The notes under the pieces were generated by a model. That model was not told the origin of the DNA and ran no database searches. It worked only from the letters and a program-made list of their open reading frames with translations. From contig MU271144.1 in NCBI GenBank assembly GCA_021432605.1, forward strand, positions 2,290,606 to 2,354,605: a DNA stretch of 64,000 bases. Direction: 5' to 3'. This document shows, piece by piece, positions 1-10,936 of this stretch. A program made the position numbers and the translations under genes. Positions within the stretch are counted from its first letter, which is position 1, and the number at the start of each line of letters is the position of its first letter. The DNA comes from Coniochaeta sp. PMI_546. Lineage: Eukaryota > Ascomycota > Sordariomycetes > Coniochaetales > Coniochaetaceae.

Positions 1-2225
1 ATACCAAGATCGCATGCGATATAGCGCCATCATATGTGACGATAGCCTTCACTGTAGAGGTGGAACTTCAAGCGCTGTCTAGGTCTTCCACATCCCATCC
101 ACGCCGGGCGGCAAAGTACAAAAAGTTAGGGTAAATAGCGATACAGCATCGCCGCATCAGATCTAATGACAATGGTTTATTGAGAACACTGTTTGGATCA
201 GTAACTCGGCCGCGGAGATGGCCCAAGTCCAGGACGGCGACAAGCAAGTGGGTAGACTTGAATGACACCCCACTTGACCATGCTGTCTGTAGCCCTGCCA
301 TCAAGAGCATAGAAGTTGCAGCGATATGGTGAGCTTCAGACTGTGAGTGCGTGGACAGTCCAGAGAATACATTACGGAATCTGGATAGTGGAGGAACCAG
401 GACCAGCCCCGAGGCCAAAGAAGGCAAGGACAAGAAGAGAGGGATTAGCTGGCACGATCGACCTCATTTAATGGCCACTCAAGTTCAAAATGAGGTGCGC
501 TGGCTGGCATACCGAGTGGCGGAGAGACAAGGGAGGAAGATGGGGAGAACTCGAACTCACAAGACCACGTCGCTCTGCTTTTGAGTATGCGGTGTGTGGC
601 CTTGTGAGACAACGTTCATGCCTGACAAAACCACAGCCAGCTTCACGCTATTTTCACACTCAGGACACCTAACCCATGGAAATGCCCGTGCGCGATCTTG
701 CACCTGTGAAAGCCGAGTTCCACTCCGGCGCAGCCTTGGTAAACCTGGAAGTGGAGGCTGTCCCCCCTCCTGCCCCAGTAGCCCCTCCTGTGTGATACAT
801 CATGACGGGATCACCTCCAGCCTTCAAGCCCCCGCCGTCTGGCTCTTTTCCACTCCATCCTCATTCTTCCGGCTGTCCTCGTGATTTCTACTATGCTGTT
901 GTTGTCTTAATGACAGTCCCTCGAGAACCGAATCCCTACATGATAGAATACAACTGCCGTCGCTAACTTTCCCTCGGTTAGACCTGATTGGAATCGGGCC
1001 GTTGACCGCTTTTTGAGTACCTCTTCTGTGTCATTTCAGTGCGTACGCCGATCAGTATATTACAAGTGTAGCCGACGACAGCTTCGTCCTGTGAGGGTCC
1101 GCCTGTGGCCTGACTTGTTGAGCTTGGAATGCTACCGGCATGTTGGTTCGGTGACAACGCTTCAATATGGAACCCAAGACGGTGCGGACGACGCGTAGCC
1201 CGCTATGTATTCGCTGTCATCGAGGGTTGTGGCGCTTCTTGTGCGCCATTAAAACAACTTGAGCTGGAAACTGGCCAAGGTGAAGAAAAGCAAGTGCATT
1301 TCATTGTCCGAGACATTCCAGTCAGCCGGTTGAGGCATCAGATCGGCCCACGGGCGATCTCTTCACTCCCCCCTCCTACGATTCGCCAGATTTTGCGCCT
1401 CTGAAAATCCAGACGCCGTACGACTGGCCCGAAGCGGCATCCTGTCGTCACCGGTCTCCTAGATCTCTCCACCCCCAGTACCGACAGATTGGACAGATTG
1501 GGCGGGAGGGGCGCGTCGAGGCTCTAGAGCTGGCCGCGCCCATGAATTGTCATGATCTTGCGCCCTTCAGCTAATGTGTTATGAGCCCATATTCTTTCTT
1601 TTCGTGGGGACCCTAGACCCTTTAACGTTCGCAAGCGCGGTCACCACCAGCTAGTCGGTTGGTTTCTTGCCTAGAGCGAGCCCGGAGCAATCGGCGTCCT
1701 AGGTCTAGTGCAATTGATCGTCTTGGCCATCTCCATTTAGCATCCCTTCTTTCGATCACTTCGGCATGCGTACCGCCCTTTCGTCCCATGACCGGCACTT
1801 GTAGACATCTAACCGCTTATTTCTGGGAATTTGGCTTTTAGAGACACGTGGACTAAGCTTTTGCTGTTGCTTTTCTCTTTTCTTTTTGGGGCTCATGAAA
1901 TTGGGCCCGCCGAGAAGACAAGACGCCGTTGACGTGACAAAAGCACTTTCTCCGGCCAAATGATCGACTACCGCGGTAACTAGTCTAGCAAGCCAGTGTG
2001 GTTGACCAAACCCTAATTGCGAGCCTTGCTCTCCTCCTTCGTGGAACTCGGAGCAAATTCCGTCTTTCACCGTCAACCCTTACCGTATTCTCGTCTGCCA
2101 TGGCTGAGGCTGTTGAACCTCTTTTCTGAGCAGAGTCGTCGATCTCATCCCAGCTTCTGGATGGACTGCTCTTTCTCTCCTCCCTCCATTCACGACCGCA
2201 ACACGTGCATGCGGTGACAACGCGT
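1..2225. other. gene-poor left end and GPCR leader
   Basis: I see no convincing gene in this stretch. Short open frames lack ATG starts, domains and plausible splice continuations. The last few hundred bases presumably hold the promoter and 5' leader of the receptor gene that starts at 2226. The window edge may cut off a gene to the left. Confidence 0.5.
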
Positions 2226-4069
2226 ATGGCGCCACTTGTTGACTCTGGCGATGAAGGGCATATTGCCCGCCTTGCCGGGTCCGATACGCTGTTCACTGTT
2301 CGCGATGAGGGACCAAAGGATGGCTGTATCAAGATGCTCATGGCCGTATCTCTTGGGATCGGACTGCTCAGCACCTTGGCCACGTCTTTTGCCTTCTACT
2401 GGTTTGTCAAGATGAGGAGGAGCTTTCGGCACGAGTAAGCATAAGTCCTGTCCTGAGGCCCGTTCTACAACACTGACCGTCTCTCAGTCTGATCATGTTA
2501 CTCATACAAAGCGATCTCATCAAGGCGCTGTGGTTCGTCATCTTCCCCATCGTCACCTATGCCCGTGGCCCAGTAGCATCGGACTCGACCTTCTGCCAGG
2601 TCAGCGGCTTCTTTTTCGCCTTGGGAATTGAGTCATCAGACGTTGCCGTCCTTCTGATTGCTCTGCACTCGGCCATGTACATCTACCGACCCAAGTCCGG
2701 TCTTTATCCCTACCGGTGGCTGGCGTATGGCGCCTATGTCCTGGTGCCTTTGATTTTTGCCTCATTGGCCTTCCTCGACGGAGGTTACCAGAACGTAGGC
2801 TACTACTGCTATCTTTCTAACAGGCAAGGGTGGGCTCGTCTTGCTCTAAGCTGGATTCCACGCTACGTTCTCTTCGCAATCATTCTCGTCATCTATGTCT
2901 GCATCTACGCATACGTCCGAGGACGGATACTGCATTACGAACGCAGGGACTCGGTGGCGCCTCAGAAGATCCTCATTCAACCCGCAACTCCGGCCGCCGT
3001 TTACCGTGACAGGATCCGGTCACTGCCGACATCATTGAAGCCTTCGGTGGATCGGTACCAGAAAAGGCTGCGTTCCGTCTCTGTCAGCCATACTTCCTCA
3101 GGCAAATGGACTGAGGATGCCTCCCCTACAGGCCCAATACTCTGGAACCTCCCACGCTTCACCGACGTCTCCTCATCAACGCCTGAAACCCTTTCCGAAG
3201 AACATGACCCTCACAACGCGCCACCAAGAAACCCAGATCTCCCACCGCCCACCGCATCTCCACCGCGGCGCAATTGTACCACCAAGGATGCCTCGCCCCT
3301 GTCCTCGCCCAATTCGGAAAGCTGGCAACTACCCATGGTAGTAGAGCGCGTCGCGACCGAGCCCAAGCAGACCGCCAGCTTCGCCGAGCTGATAGCTCCC
3401 GTCCGCAGGCCGGGCAGCTGCACGACCATCCCGGCCATGTTCCCCGTGTGCTGCAAGGCCATGATGATGATTAGGGCGACGACGACGAAACCGCCCTCCT
3501 CCTCGTCCCAGGAGTCGTCGTCGTCGTCCGCCGCCGCCTCCCCCTCCCCGCACAGCCTGGAAGGGACCGCGCCGCTCGCGCCGCACATCTCGCACGAGGC
3601 GCTGACGTCGCACGTCTCCCGCAACCGCGACAAGATCCGCCGGCAGCTGCGGTCGCTTTTCGTCTACCCGCTGCTGTACCTGGTGACGTGGATTTTCCCG
3701 CTGGTGAACCAGGTGTACGGGTTCACGGACGACTCGCCCAGGCCGCCGTGGATTTTGATTCTGAGTTTGGTGAGTCTTGCCGTCCAGGGGGCGGCGGACA
3801 GTGCGGTGTTCACGGCGCGGGAGAAGCCGTGGCGGTACACGGCCGGGGAAGGGTTTTGGGTTTCTTTTAAGGGGGGTTGGTGGGGGGGACGGGCCGACGG
3901 GGTCGGGAGGATGAGGGAGGAGATGTCGGTTGAGGTGCGGATTGCGAGGGCCAGGAGGGAGGCGGAGATGATGGATGAGGTTGGCGGGAGGAAGAGGAGG
4001 CACGGAGCGCAGAGGAGGCATTGGTGGGATGTTAAGGAGTTTGATGTTACTTCTGATGGAGGGGGTTGA
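2226..4069 (+). CDS. Git3/Gpr1-type G protein-coupled receptor
   Basis: A seven-helix plasma-membrane receptor of the fungal Git3 family, whose known members (GPR-4, GprC/D, Gpr1) sense carbon sources or related signals and act through a G-alpha protein and cAMP. Exons are 2226-2434 and 2488-4069, giving 596 aa. The intron joins RRSFRH to DLIMLLIQSD. Helix 1 is about residues 36-61. Helices 2-5 follow, with the family's FCQVSGFF and SWIPRY stretches. A long third loop of roughly 280 residues is rich in Ser, Pro and charged residues. Helices 6 and 7 lie near residues 450-520 (VYPLLYLVTWIFPLVNQVYG, the Git3 C-terminal region). A short basic tail follows. The ATG at 2226 is chosen because the open frame further upstream has only a GTG. 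The ligand cannot be told from sequence. Confidence 0.88.
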
Positions 4070-4415
4070 GGATGGAATAAGGAGAGAGAGGGGGGGAAGC
4101 GCATTGGACGGATCTTAATGAGGGTCACATGGGATTATTAGATCTCATTTTAGCATGTGCGGCGTTGTTTAAGGCTATTGATACCCTCGGTCGAGCATTT
4201 CTTGGTTTGGATATATAGGTTGGGCGTTAGTTTGAGCATGTTGGCATTTTTTTTGTTATCGGCACTGGCAAGATATATCAAATATACGGCGGCGGAGCCC
4301 GAGAACTCAGCTATGGGCACAGGCTCGGAGAGACTTCGATAGTAACGTGTAGAACGTGTAGAGTAGAGTCAAATGAAGGGCACGCACAATAGCTGATTGT
4401 GATATCAAGCGCTGT
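4070..4415. other. gap between convergent genes
   Basis: 346 bases between the stop codons of the receptor and of the amidotransferase. Expected to hold both 3' ends. Nothing else seen. Confidence 0.6.
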
Positions 4416-5261
4416 CTATTCTCTCAAGAAGTTCAGGAACGCCCGTGCTATCGCAACACCATCGTGCTCATCAGCCACTCGATCAACGCCACTCTTGTAG
4501 ATCTCGTCAGAGAGGATTCCCATTTCGTGTCTCGAGTCCAAAATCTCCTTGACAATAGGCCCTGTAAACTCCGGATGTCCCTGTACCGTGATCGCCTTGC
4601 CGGGTATCAGGAACCCCTGAACGGGACAGATATCCGTTTCTGCCAGTGACACGGCGCCGGCTGGGAGGGAGGCTACTGCGTCGCGGTGCATCTGGTGGAT
4701 TTTCTGCGTCTTTTGTCAGCCACACACTCTGCCGCACACCGACCATATACATGTACATATATCTAAAGGGAAAGAGGGACTTACCAGTGTATCCTTCCCA
4801 AATACTTCCCTCCCCTTCTTGCTCAACCTCACATCGGTGACACTGACCTCCCACCCATGCGCGTTCCGTCCCACGGGCACACCCAGCGCCCTCGCCACAA
4901 TCTGATGTCCAAAGCACACACCCACTACTTTTACCCTCCTCTCCGACTCCAGCGCCCGGCGCACGAACTCGGTGAGGTTGGCGATCCACCCGCCCTCACC
5001 GTCCTCGAAGGCGTTGTGCTTGGAGCCCGTTATGAGGACGGCGTCGATGTCGTCCAGGGAAGGATATATGGCCGAGGGGCCGACGATGTCGTGGTATGTT
5101 ATGGAGAGCAGGGAGGATAGGGGGGCGGGCGCGGCGGCGCTGGTGAAGAGGGAGGTGAAGACGCCGCCGTAGGAGGAGTATTTTGCTCTCGTCGAGGGGA
5201 GAGGGGTGTCGGCTTCGAGGATGGCGAGGCGGATGGGGGTGGTGGCTGTTTGCGAGCCCAT
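4416..5261 (-). CDS. class I glutamine amidotransferase-like protein
   Basis: A stand-alone class I (GMP-synthase type) glutamine amidotransferase domain of 254 aa. On the minus strand the exons are 5261-4785 and 4703-4416, with the intron between GKDTL and KIHQMHRD. The triad is visible: nucleophile Cys116 in GVCFGHQ, and His202 plus Glu204 in QGHPEF. Fungal relatives are soluble cytosolic or nuclear proteins of about 230-260 aa, often annotated as GMP-synthase-like or gamma-glutamyl peptide-cleaving. No synthase partner domain is attached, so the acceptor is unknown and a hydrolase role is possible. It is divergent from PPX1 across 408 bp. The start at 5261 is the first ATG that leads into the beta-strand RLAILEAD. 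Confidence 0.88.
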
Positions 5262-5669
5262 TTTTGGTCTATTTTTGATGAAAGGGAAGGCTATCGATGT
5301 TATGAAATTGTAAAGCAGAGTAATATTAGGCACATAAACATTCAAGAGGGAGGTATACTGGAAGTTTTAGGACGTCCAAGCAGGGTCGGTGTCGTGACGG
5401 CAGCGACTCGGGCGGATAAGATAAGCCTGGCGATAAGATCCCGAGATGCCGCTGTCGGAGGTTCTGGGTGCTGGGTCTAGCCAGGTACCTGCAAAGTCAG
5501 AAGGTCTAACCGACGCCACCGCACGTCATTGCAAGTGTGGTACGTACCGAGGTACTTTTACATAGTATTGACAGTTTCCTCACTGAAGCTATTCACGATA
5601 ATCACTTTGTACATATATTTATATCACTCAGCTTTGCAGCATATCTGTTGCGCACACTTCCCGGTTATC
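5262..5669. other. shared divergent promoter, amidotransferase/PPX1
   Basis: 408 bases between two head-to-head starts. It must hold both promoters. No clear TATA box or known operator recognised. Confidence 0.5.
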
Positions 5670-6893
5670 ATGGCTGCGAGATCATCTCTAAAATCCTTCC
5701 TCGGCACAGCTCGCAAAGCTCTGCTCTCTCCTGCATCGCCACGGCCACACCCCTTGACCTTCGTCATAGGCAACGAGTCCGCAGACCTTGACTCGCTATG
5801 TTCGGCGCTCGCTCTAGCCTATCTCAGGACGCACACGCCGCCAAATCACACCTTGCACATCCCCCTGGCAAACCTCCGCCAGCCAGATCTTGCACTGCGG
5901 CCGGAGCTAGGCGCCGTTCTGCGCCGTGCGGGCGTGGCCCTTGATGATTTACTCACGCTGAGTGAGCTTGAGCAGGCAGAGGTCAAGCCAGAGGGCTCGA
6001 GATGGCTACTGGTTGATCACAATGCCGCGACGGGACTGGTAAAGGAGAAGTTTGCTGATCGCGTTGTCGGCTGCGTCGACCACCACGAGGACGAAGGTGC
6101 TGTGCCCATGCATACGGAGGATGAGCCGAGGTTAGTGAAGAAGAGCGGCAGTTGCATGAGTCTTGTTGTCGAGCACGGCACCGAGGCCTGGACTGCGCTG
6201 GCCGCGAAGAAGGACGGCGCTGAGACGGTGGACGGAGACCAAGAGGGGGAATGGGACGCTCAACTTGCATTCCTTGTTCTTGGACCCATTCTGATCGACA
6301 CCACGAACCTGACGTCAAAAGACAAGACTACGCCGATAGACGTGCAGGCTGTCGAGTTTGCTGAAGCGCTGATCAGCCGTTCAGGGGTGGCATATGATCG
6401 GGATGCGTACTTCAAGGAGCTGATGGAGCTCAAGGAAGATCTATCGAGTCTCAGCTACCGGGATATCTTCCGCAAGGATTACAAGAAGTGGACCGATGGC
6501 GGGCTGACGCTTGGGACGTCGAGTGTGGCACAGGGCATTGACTATCTGCTCGAGAAGATTGGAGACAAGGACCAGTTCTTGACAGAGCTGCGGAAGTGGG
6601 CTGAGGAGGAGAAACTGGATATCGCGTGCGTCATGACTACTTTGCATCCAGAAGGCGGGTTTGCGCGGGAGGGGCTGCTTTGGGGATTCAACGAGAGGGC
6701 CGTCCAGGCGGTCAAGGCCTTTGCGGACAAGAACAAGGAGAGGTTGGGGTTGGAGACGTGGGGCGGTGGAAAGCTGGACGAAACTTCTGGCTCAGAGGAG
6801 TGGAGGGCGTGCTGGAAGCAGTTGAGGGTCGAGAACAGCCGCAAGCAAGTCGCTCCTATGCTGCGAGAGGCCATGAAAAGTGTTTCGAAATGA
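5670..6893 (+). CDS. PPX1: exopolyphosphatase, DHH/DHHA2 family
   Basis: Cleaves terminal phosphate from inorganic polyphosphate, in cytosol and possibly mitochondria. The intronless frame gives 407 aa, close to yeast Ppx1 (397 aa). DHH phosphoesterase motifs are present: NESADLDS at residues 35-42, VDHN at 115-118, CVDHHED near 136-141, and IDTTNLTSKDK near residue 210. A DHHA2-type C-terminal half follows. These Asp and His residues hold the catalytic metals. The ATG at 5670 is preferred because an upstream in-frame extension (from 5529) looks like untranslated leader. The first 20 residues are basic and Ser/Ala-rich (MAARSSLKSFLG), so weak mitochondrial targeting is conceivable. The next gene is convergent. 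Confidence 0.93.
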   Translation: MAARSSLKSFLGTARKALLSPASPRPHPLTFVIGNESADLDSLCSALALAYLRTHTPPNHTLHIPLANLRQPDLALRPELGAVLRRAGVALDDLLTLSELEQAEVKPEGSRWLLVDHNAATGLVKEKFADRVVGCVDHHEDEGAVPMHTEDEPRLVKKSGSCMSLVVEHGTEAWTALAAKKDGAETVDGDQEGEWDAQLAFLVLGPILIDTTNLTSKDKTTPIDVQAVEFAEALISRSGVAYDRDAYFKELMELKEDLSSLSYRDIFRKDYKKWTDGGLTLGTSSVAQGIDYLLEKIGDKDQFLTELRKWAEEEKLDIACVMTTLHPEGGFAREGLLWGFNERAVQAVKAFADKNKERLGLETWGGGKLDETSGSEEWRACWKQLRVENSRKQVAPMLREAMKSVSK

Positions 6894-7052
6894 CTCCCTG
6901 ACAGCACTCTGACGCACGAGGGAAGGAACTGGTGGAAACTATGATACCCTGGAGAATCGAAAGCGAGGTGCACGATAAAGACTTTCATTGCATTTATATC
7001 CTCCGATCCCCCTCGGTCACTTCTCCAATTCGAAAAAATTGATGATATGTGA

Positions 7053-7980
7053 TCATGCAGCAGCAGCAATAGCATCCAGCCACTTTGCAAGTCTGGTTTA
7101 CCTGTCAGTTTTTGCGACTTCCATCTGTCGGCTTCCACGAAGGAGGATCAACCTACCGATACCCCTGCTTCGCAATCTGCAAATTCACAACCGGCTTCGC
7201 GGTAGTGGTATAAGCCCCGGACAGATCGTTGTTCTCGACATACGAGATCCCCTTGGCCAGCACGGTTGAGCACACTTCCGCATTGCTCTCACTGGCCCAA
7301 GTCAGAGCGGAGCTCTGCGCACTGGTGATGCTTAGTCCACTAACCCAGCCGGCCGCAGAGGACTGATATGTGCCTGTCTTGATAGCGGTCGTCAGTGTCG
7401 CCGCCCAGCTCTTGGCTGATGACAGCGATGACCCGCCAGCGATGGACTCGGCAATATTCGAGTCCCAGACCGCGTGCAAGTTGGTCGAGTCGCCGCCGTA
7501 CGTGACATCGATGCTATTACCGCCCACGTCGAGCGCCTCGCAGTGCAGCGGCTGGCCGATGTCACCCAGCAGGTGGATGACCATCTTGGCGGCGATCTGC
7601 CTCTCGGACTTGCTCAGACTTGACGTGAGGAGCCGGGTCGTGTAGTTGGAGATGGCAGAGACAACACAGCCGCCGCTGCCGCAGTCGCGCGAGACGCTGA
7701 CACTGCAGCTTGACGGAGGGTTGTCGTTGGCGTCGATGTAATGGAAGGGGGCGGAAAACTTGCCGGCTGTGGTCGACCGCCATGAGTCGGCCCAGGTGGC
7801 AACCGAGGCGAGGTAGTCGGTCGATGTGTCGCCGAGGAGGGTCTGGAAGTAGGACTTGGTCGTCGAGGAGACGAAGTTCGTCGCGACGTATGCGACTGTT
7901 TCATGGCCTAGGGCACCCCATGCTAGGGCCGAAGGCAAGCCTGAGGCGAGAAGGGCGAGGGAGAAGACACGAGCTGCCAT
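7053..7980 (-). CDS. secreted S1/P1-type nuclease
   Basis: Zinc-dependent single-strand nuclease and 3'-nucleotidase that degrades external DNA and RNA. Exons on the minus strand are 7980-7157 and 7092-7053, giving 287 aa. The tiny last exon adds LAKWLDAIAAAA. A signal peptide (residues 1-20) ends so that Trp21 becomes the mature N-terminus, as the family needs. All nine zinc ligands of P1 nuclease are found at a constant offset of 20: Trp21, His26, Asp65, His80, His136, Asp140, His146, His169 and Asp173. Paired cysteines (92/100/105/147) fit an extracellular protein. A TATA box lies 93 bp upstream of the start. It looks intact and active. Confidence 0.95.
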
Positions 7981-8072
7981 TGTTTCTGGTCCTGGTGAGA
8001 CTGTTTGACGGTGTCTTTCTCTGAACCGACGATAGGAAATGAGTCGAGAGATATCGACGGAACTTGGTAGCA

Positions 8073-8078
8073 TTTATA
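8073..8078 (-). promoter_or_regulatory. TATA box of S1/P1 nuclease gene
   Basis: TATAAA on the minus strand, about 93-98 bp upstream of the nuclease ATG. The spacing suits a short leader. Confidence 0.6.
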
Positions 8079-9455
8079 GCTGTGTGCAAGTATGGGCGTG
8101 TGAAACCAAGCCATGACTGGCAGCTCAATATGGTATCTTGTCCAGGCGCATCTTTGGCAACGATGCCATCCACATGTCTTGGCAATGAGAGAATCCCATT
8201 CGTAGAAGGGAGATGAGCTAGGGTATATTTCCCGTTTCTTCTCCAAAGTGCGGGATCAACTTGAAGCATCAACGCAACCCAATCAAGTCCAACTTACACC
8301 CAGGTTTCATCGTTACACCGGCCGTGGTGGGACATTCCCCTATCAGGCCCTTTGAGCCAGGGCTGTCCAATCATGGCCACACGTTGTACCCTTAGCTTGG
8401 CGACCAACGACCCCGGTTCGGCACATGTGCAAGGCGATAGGCTCATCTCTTGGCAGATCTCTCTTCTGCCGATATGACCTGCCTCTTTCCTCCAGGGCCC
8501 TGGATGGCCTGCAGACGCCAGGCACGGGAGGCGAACCTGATTTAAGAAGGCCACATGGACAGGCTAGCTGGAAATGCATCGTCTTGCAAAGCGCGCATTT
8601 CCTTCACATTGCATGCCGCATACTTGAGTTGCATGAAGACGCCGCCACTTGCCTGGTAGCATGATGGCCGCGAATCTCATCGCAGTGCTCCGTTCACGTT
8701 CTCACGCACACGATATGGGGAGACACAGGTACACGATTTCTCTGACTTTGAAATACAACCTTGGTATCTCTTGAAGTTGGTATTATTGTACAGATTTCGT
8801 AATATACAACAGGCCGGTAAGGGCTCACTTGGTAGACATTGTTGCAAAAGCTTTGTCGTCAGCTGTCATGGCAGGTACATGTTTCCCCCCATCCCTCTTG
8901 CTTCTACAGCAAGACAACACCGCTCTCCTGGCGGAGTCTCGTGGTACATAGCATCACGAGAGCTCGTATATGTAACGCCGGTGGCATCCGCAGCCCCAAG
9001 CGCATGCTAGAAGGCCTTCCGGGAAAAGCCAGTCAGTCCCATGAAGGCGTTCTGTTTTGGTATGTCATGAAAACACTCCAGGGCCAACACCTTAACAGAG
9101 CCGAGGTCGATTGTATTTCCATCGTTCTTGTCGTTTCTCTTCCAACTTCAGACACAAGCGAATCTCGAACTCAAACGCATCGGCTGTCCTGCTTGCATAA
9201 AATTTTGCGTACCATACCTCCAGCTGGTTGTAGCTCTGTAAAGAGGCGCTTGCGTCTAAAGTTGGTAACTGAGGCCCTCGGCACGTCTGAAACTGTCGCC
9301 TGTCTTAGGAGGTTACCAGGTGTGATTTCCAACCCAGCATTGTTCGCCTCTGTACACGATCCAAGGCAGAGATGCTGGGCAAACCTCCTCGCTCAAGAAT
9401 TGATCGGCATCCTTCAGGTACTAGTTGATAAGAGGCGCTCTTGGCGCGAAGGTGG
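8079..9455. other. intergenic stretch, nothing recognised
   Basis: About 1.4 kb between the nuclease promoter and the 3' end of ATP25. Open frames here are short or lack an ATG, and show no domain, signal peptide or splice continuation that I can support. Confidence 0.5.
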
Positions 9456-10448
9456 CTAACTGGAGCCTGACGAAGTAGTCTGCCGCATCGCCCAACCGAC
9501 AGGATCTTTCTCTCGTTCTTCCTCCTGCTCCAAAGCCCTGGCCGCCTTGGGACCCATGAGTTTCTTTTTCCAGTAGCCTTCCAGATCGAATTCCGTCCGC
9601 CGCGACTTCGTAAACATCTGCACCACGACCGTCGAGCCGACCTGCGGAACACCGAAGCCGCTAACCCTGCCGTCGGTACCGACGACCTCTGACTCGCCCT
9701 CCACCCAGCTGACAGTGCCAGCGTTGACGCACACCCATTGCGTGCTGATGCCGTCGTCGTGCTCGCGCTGTGCATATCCGTGTCCCAGCCGCTTCATCTT
9801 GCGAGCGTTTCGGCGGACACGAATCTTGAGCTCGTTACGGCCCAACAGGCCGTCAGCATCAGCGGAGATGCCCCGCCCCCTGAACCAGCGCACCAGTCGA
9901 TCTGCGGATACGTGTAGATGCCGCTCACTGCGAGCGGTGCCGAACAGCATAAGTAGGCCTGGTCCAAGTGCTGGCGGGGGATCCAGGTTACGTAGATCAA
10001 GTATCTCAATATCCTCCATTCCTAGCTCATCCGAAGTGAACTTGACTAGCTGTTCCACTACTTTTGGGGCCCCTTCCGGGACGTCGGGCAGCGGGGGCGG
10101 TTCGACAATCAGAGTAGGGTGCTTCGGTGGTTCGACTTGAAGGTACCACGGTACATCCTCGTCGTTGGCTTCGGAAGAGTCACCAGACTGCGCTGCGCCA
10201 TTGACCTGCTTGTCTGGTGTCCGTAGTTCTTGTATCGCTGGGCTCTTTCGCTGCTGTGGATCGGTTCGAAGAGTCGAGAGGTTCGCTGTCACACATCGTG
10301 CCGATGGCGTTGTAACGCTGAGTCGAGGTAGACGCAGGGAGAGCGAAGGACCAACGAAAAGCTGAAGAGCTGTCGACCGACATGCTGAGCAGCTGAAGGC
10401 GGATGTGAGCAACCGGTTTGAGGCCATGTCTGCTCGTTCTGTTGGCAT
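9456..10448 (-). CDS. ATP25: ATP25-type mitochondrial RsfS-domain protein
   Basis: Mitochondrial protein of 330 aa with a ribosome-silencing-factor (RsfS/Iojap) domain. The domain runs about residues 135-250 (ELGMEDIEILDLRNLDPP, then SERHLHVSADRLVRWFRGRG). The N-terminus is Arg/Ser/Thr-rich and fits an import signal. ATG codons at 10448 and 10427 are both possible; the second (MASNRLLTSAFS) looks more like a clean presequence. Yeast Atp25 is about 612 aa because a C-terminal half that stabilises the mitochondrial ATP9 mRNA follows the RsfS half. Here the frame stops after QTTSSGSS and no such half is seen downstream. It lies head to head with RPO41, which also serves mitochondrial gene expression. 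Confidence 0.85.
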   Translation of the reverse strand: MPTERADMASNRLLTSAFSCSACRSTALQLFVGPSLSLRLPRLSVTTPSARCVTANLSTLRTDPQQRKSPAIQELRTPDKQVNGAAQSGDSSEANDEDVPWYLQVEPPKHPTLIVEPPPLPDVPEGAPKVVEQLVKFTSDELGMEDIEILDLRNLDPPPALGPGLLMLFGTARSERHLHVSADRLVRWFRGRGISADADGLLGRNELKIRVRRNARKMKRLGHGYAQREHDDGISTQWVCVNAGTVSWVEGESEVVGTDGRVSGFGVPQVGSTVVVQMFTKSRRTEFDLEGYWKKKLMGPKAARALEQEEEREKDPVGWAMRQTTSSGSS

Positions 10449-10936
10449 GCAATTCGCCGTCTTTACCACAGTATAATGATCAAAAGATCGGAGAAGGTCC
10501 CTGCAGATGGCAGTTCTGGAAATGTTCCATACTGGTACCAGGTCCGTGCATCCCTCAGCACACTTTCCGCCGTGATCCGCCTTGATCCGCCATATTGTGG
10601 AGAGTTGTGGAGCAAGCGGCCAATGAGACGAGTCAAATTGGGCCCGAAGGTTTTGCTGAAGCCAGAAGATGAAGGCAAAATTTGGGAGGAAAGCTCCTTC
10701 TGACCCTTATCTGCGATTAATTTGCTTTCCAACAAGCACTCAACTTCGTCTTGGGGACTCGACTCAACGACAAGAATCTCATGCTTCATCCTGTTAATTA
10801 GACTTTCTATATCCTTCTTTTAATGTCTTTTTCCTGTTTATCTTGAGACGCTCGACGGAACGGTAAATCCTACTCGGTCCGCGTGCGTTAGACACTCCTT
10901 CAGAACGACTTCGCGCCGTCGCGTGAGGTTTTCACG
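10449..10936. other. shared divergent promoter, ATP25/RPO41
   Basis: 488 bases separate the two starts. A short tandem direct repeat (tgatccgcct then tgatccgcca) lies near 10575-10592. No TATA box is obvious, in line with housekeeping promoters. Confidence 0.5.

Noticed and set aside
68-433. 121-codon minus-strand frame at the left edge
   Set aside because: It starts at TTG, not ATG, and shows no domain or splice continuation that I can support.
3329-4021. 230-codon minus-strand frame inside the GPCR gene
   Set aside because: Pro/Arg-rich antisense shadow of the receptor exon.
8839-9459. 206-codon plus-strand frame
   Set aside because: No domain, odd composition, and it runs into the 3' end of ATP25.
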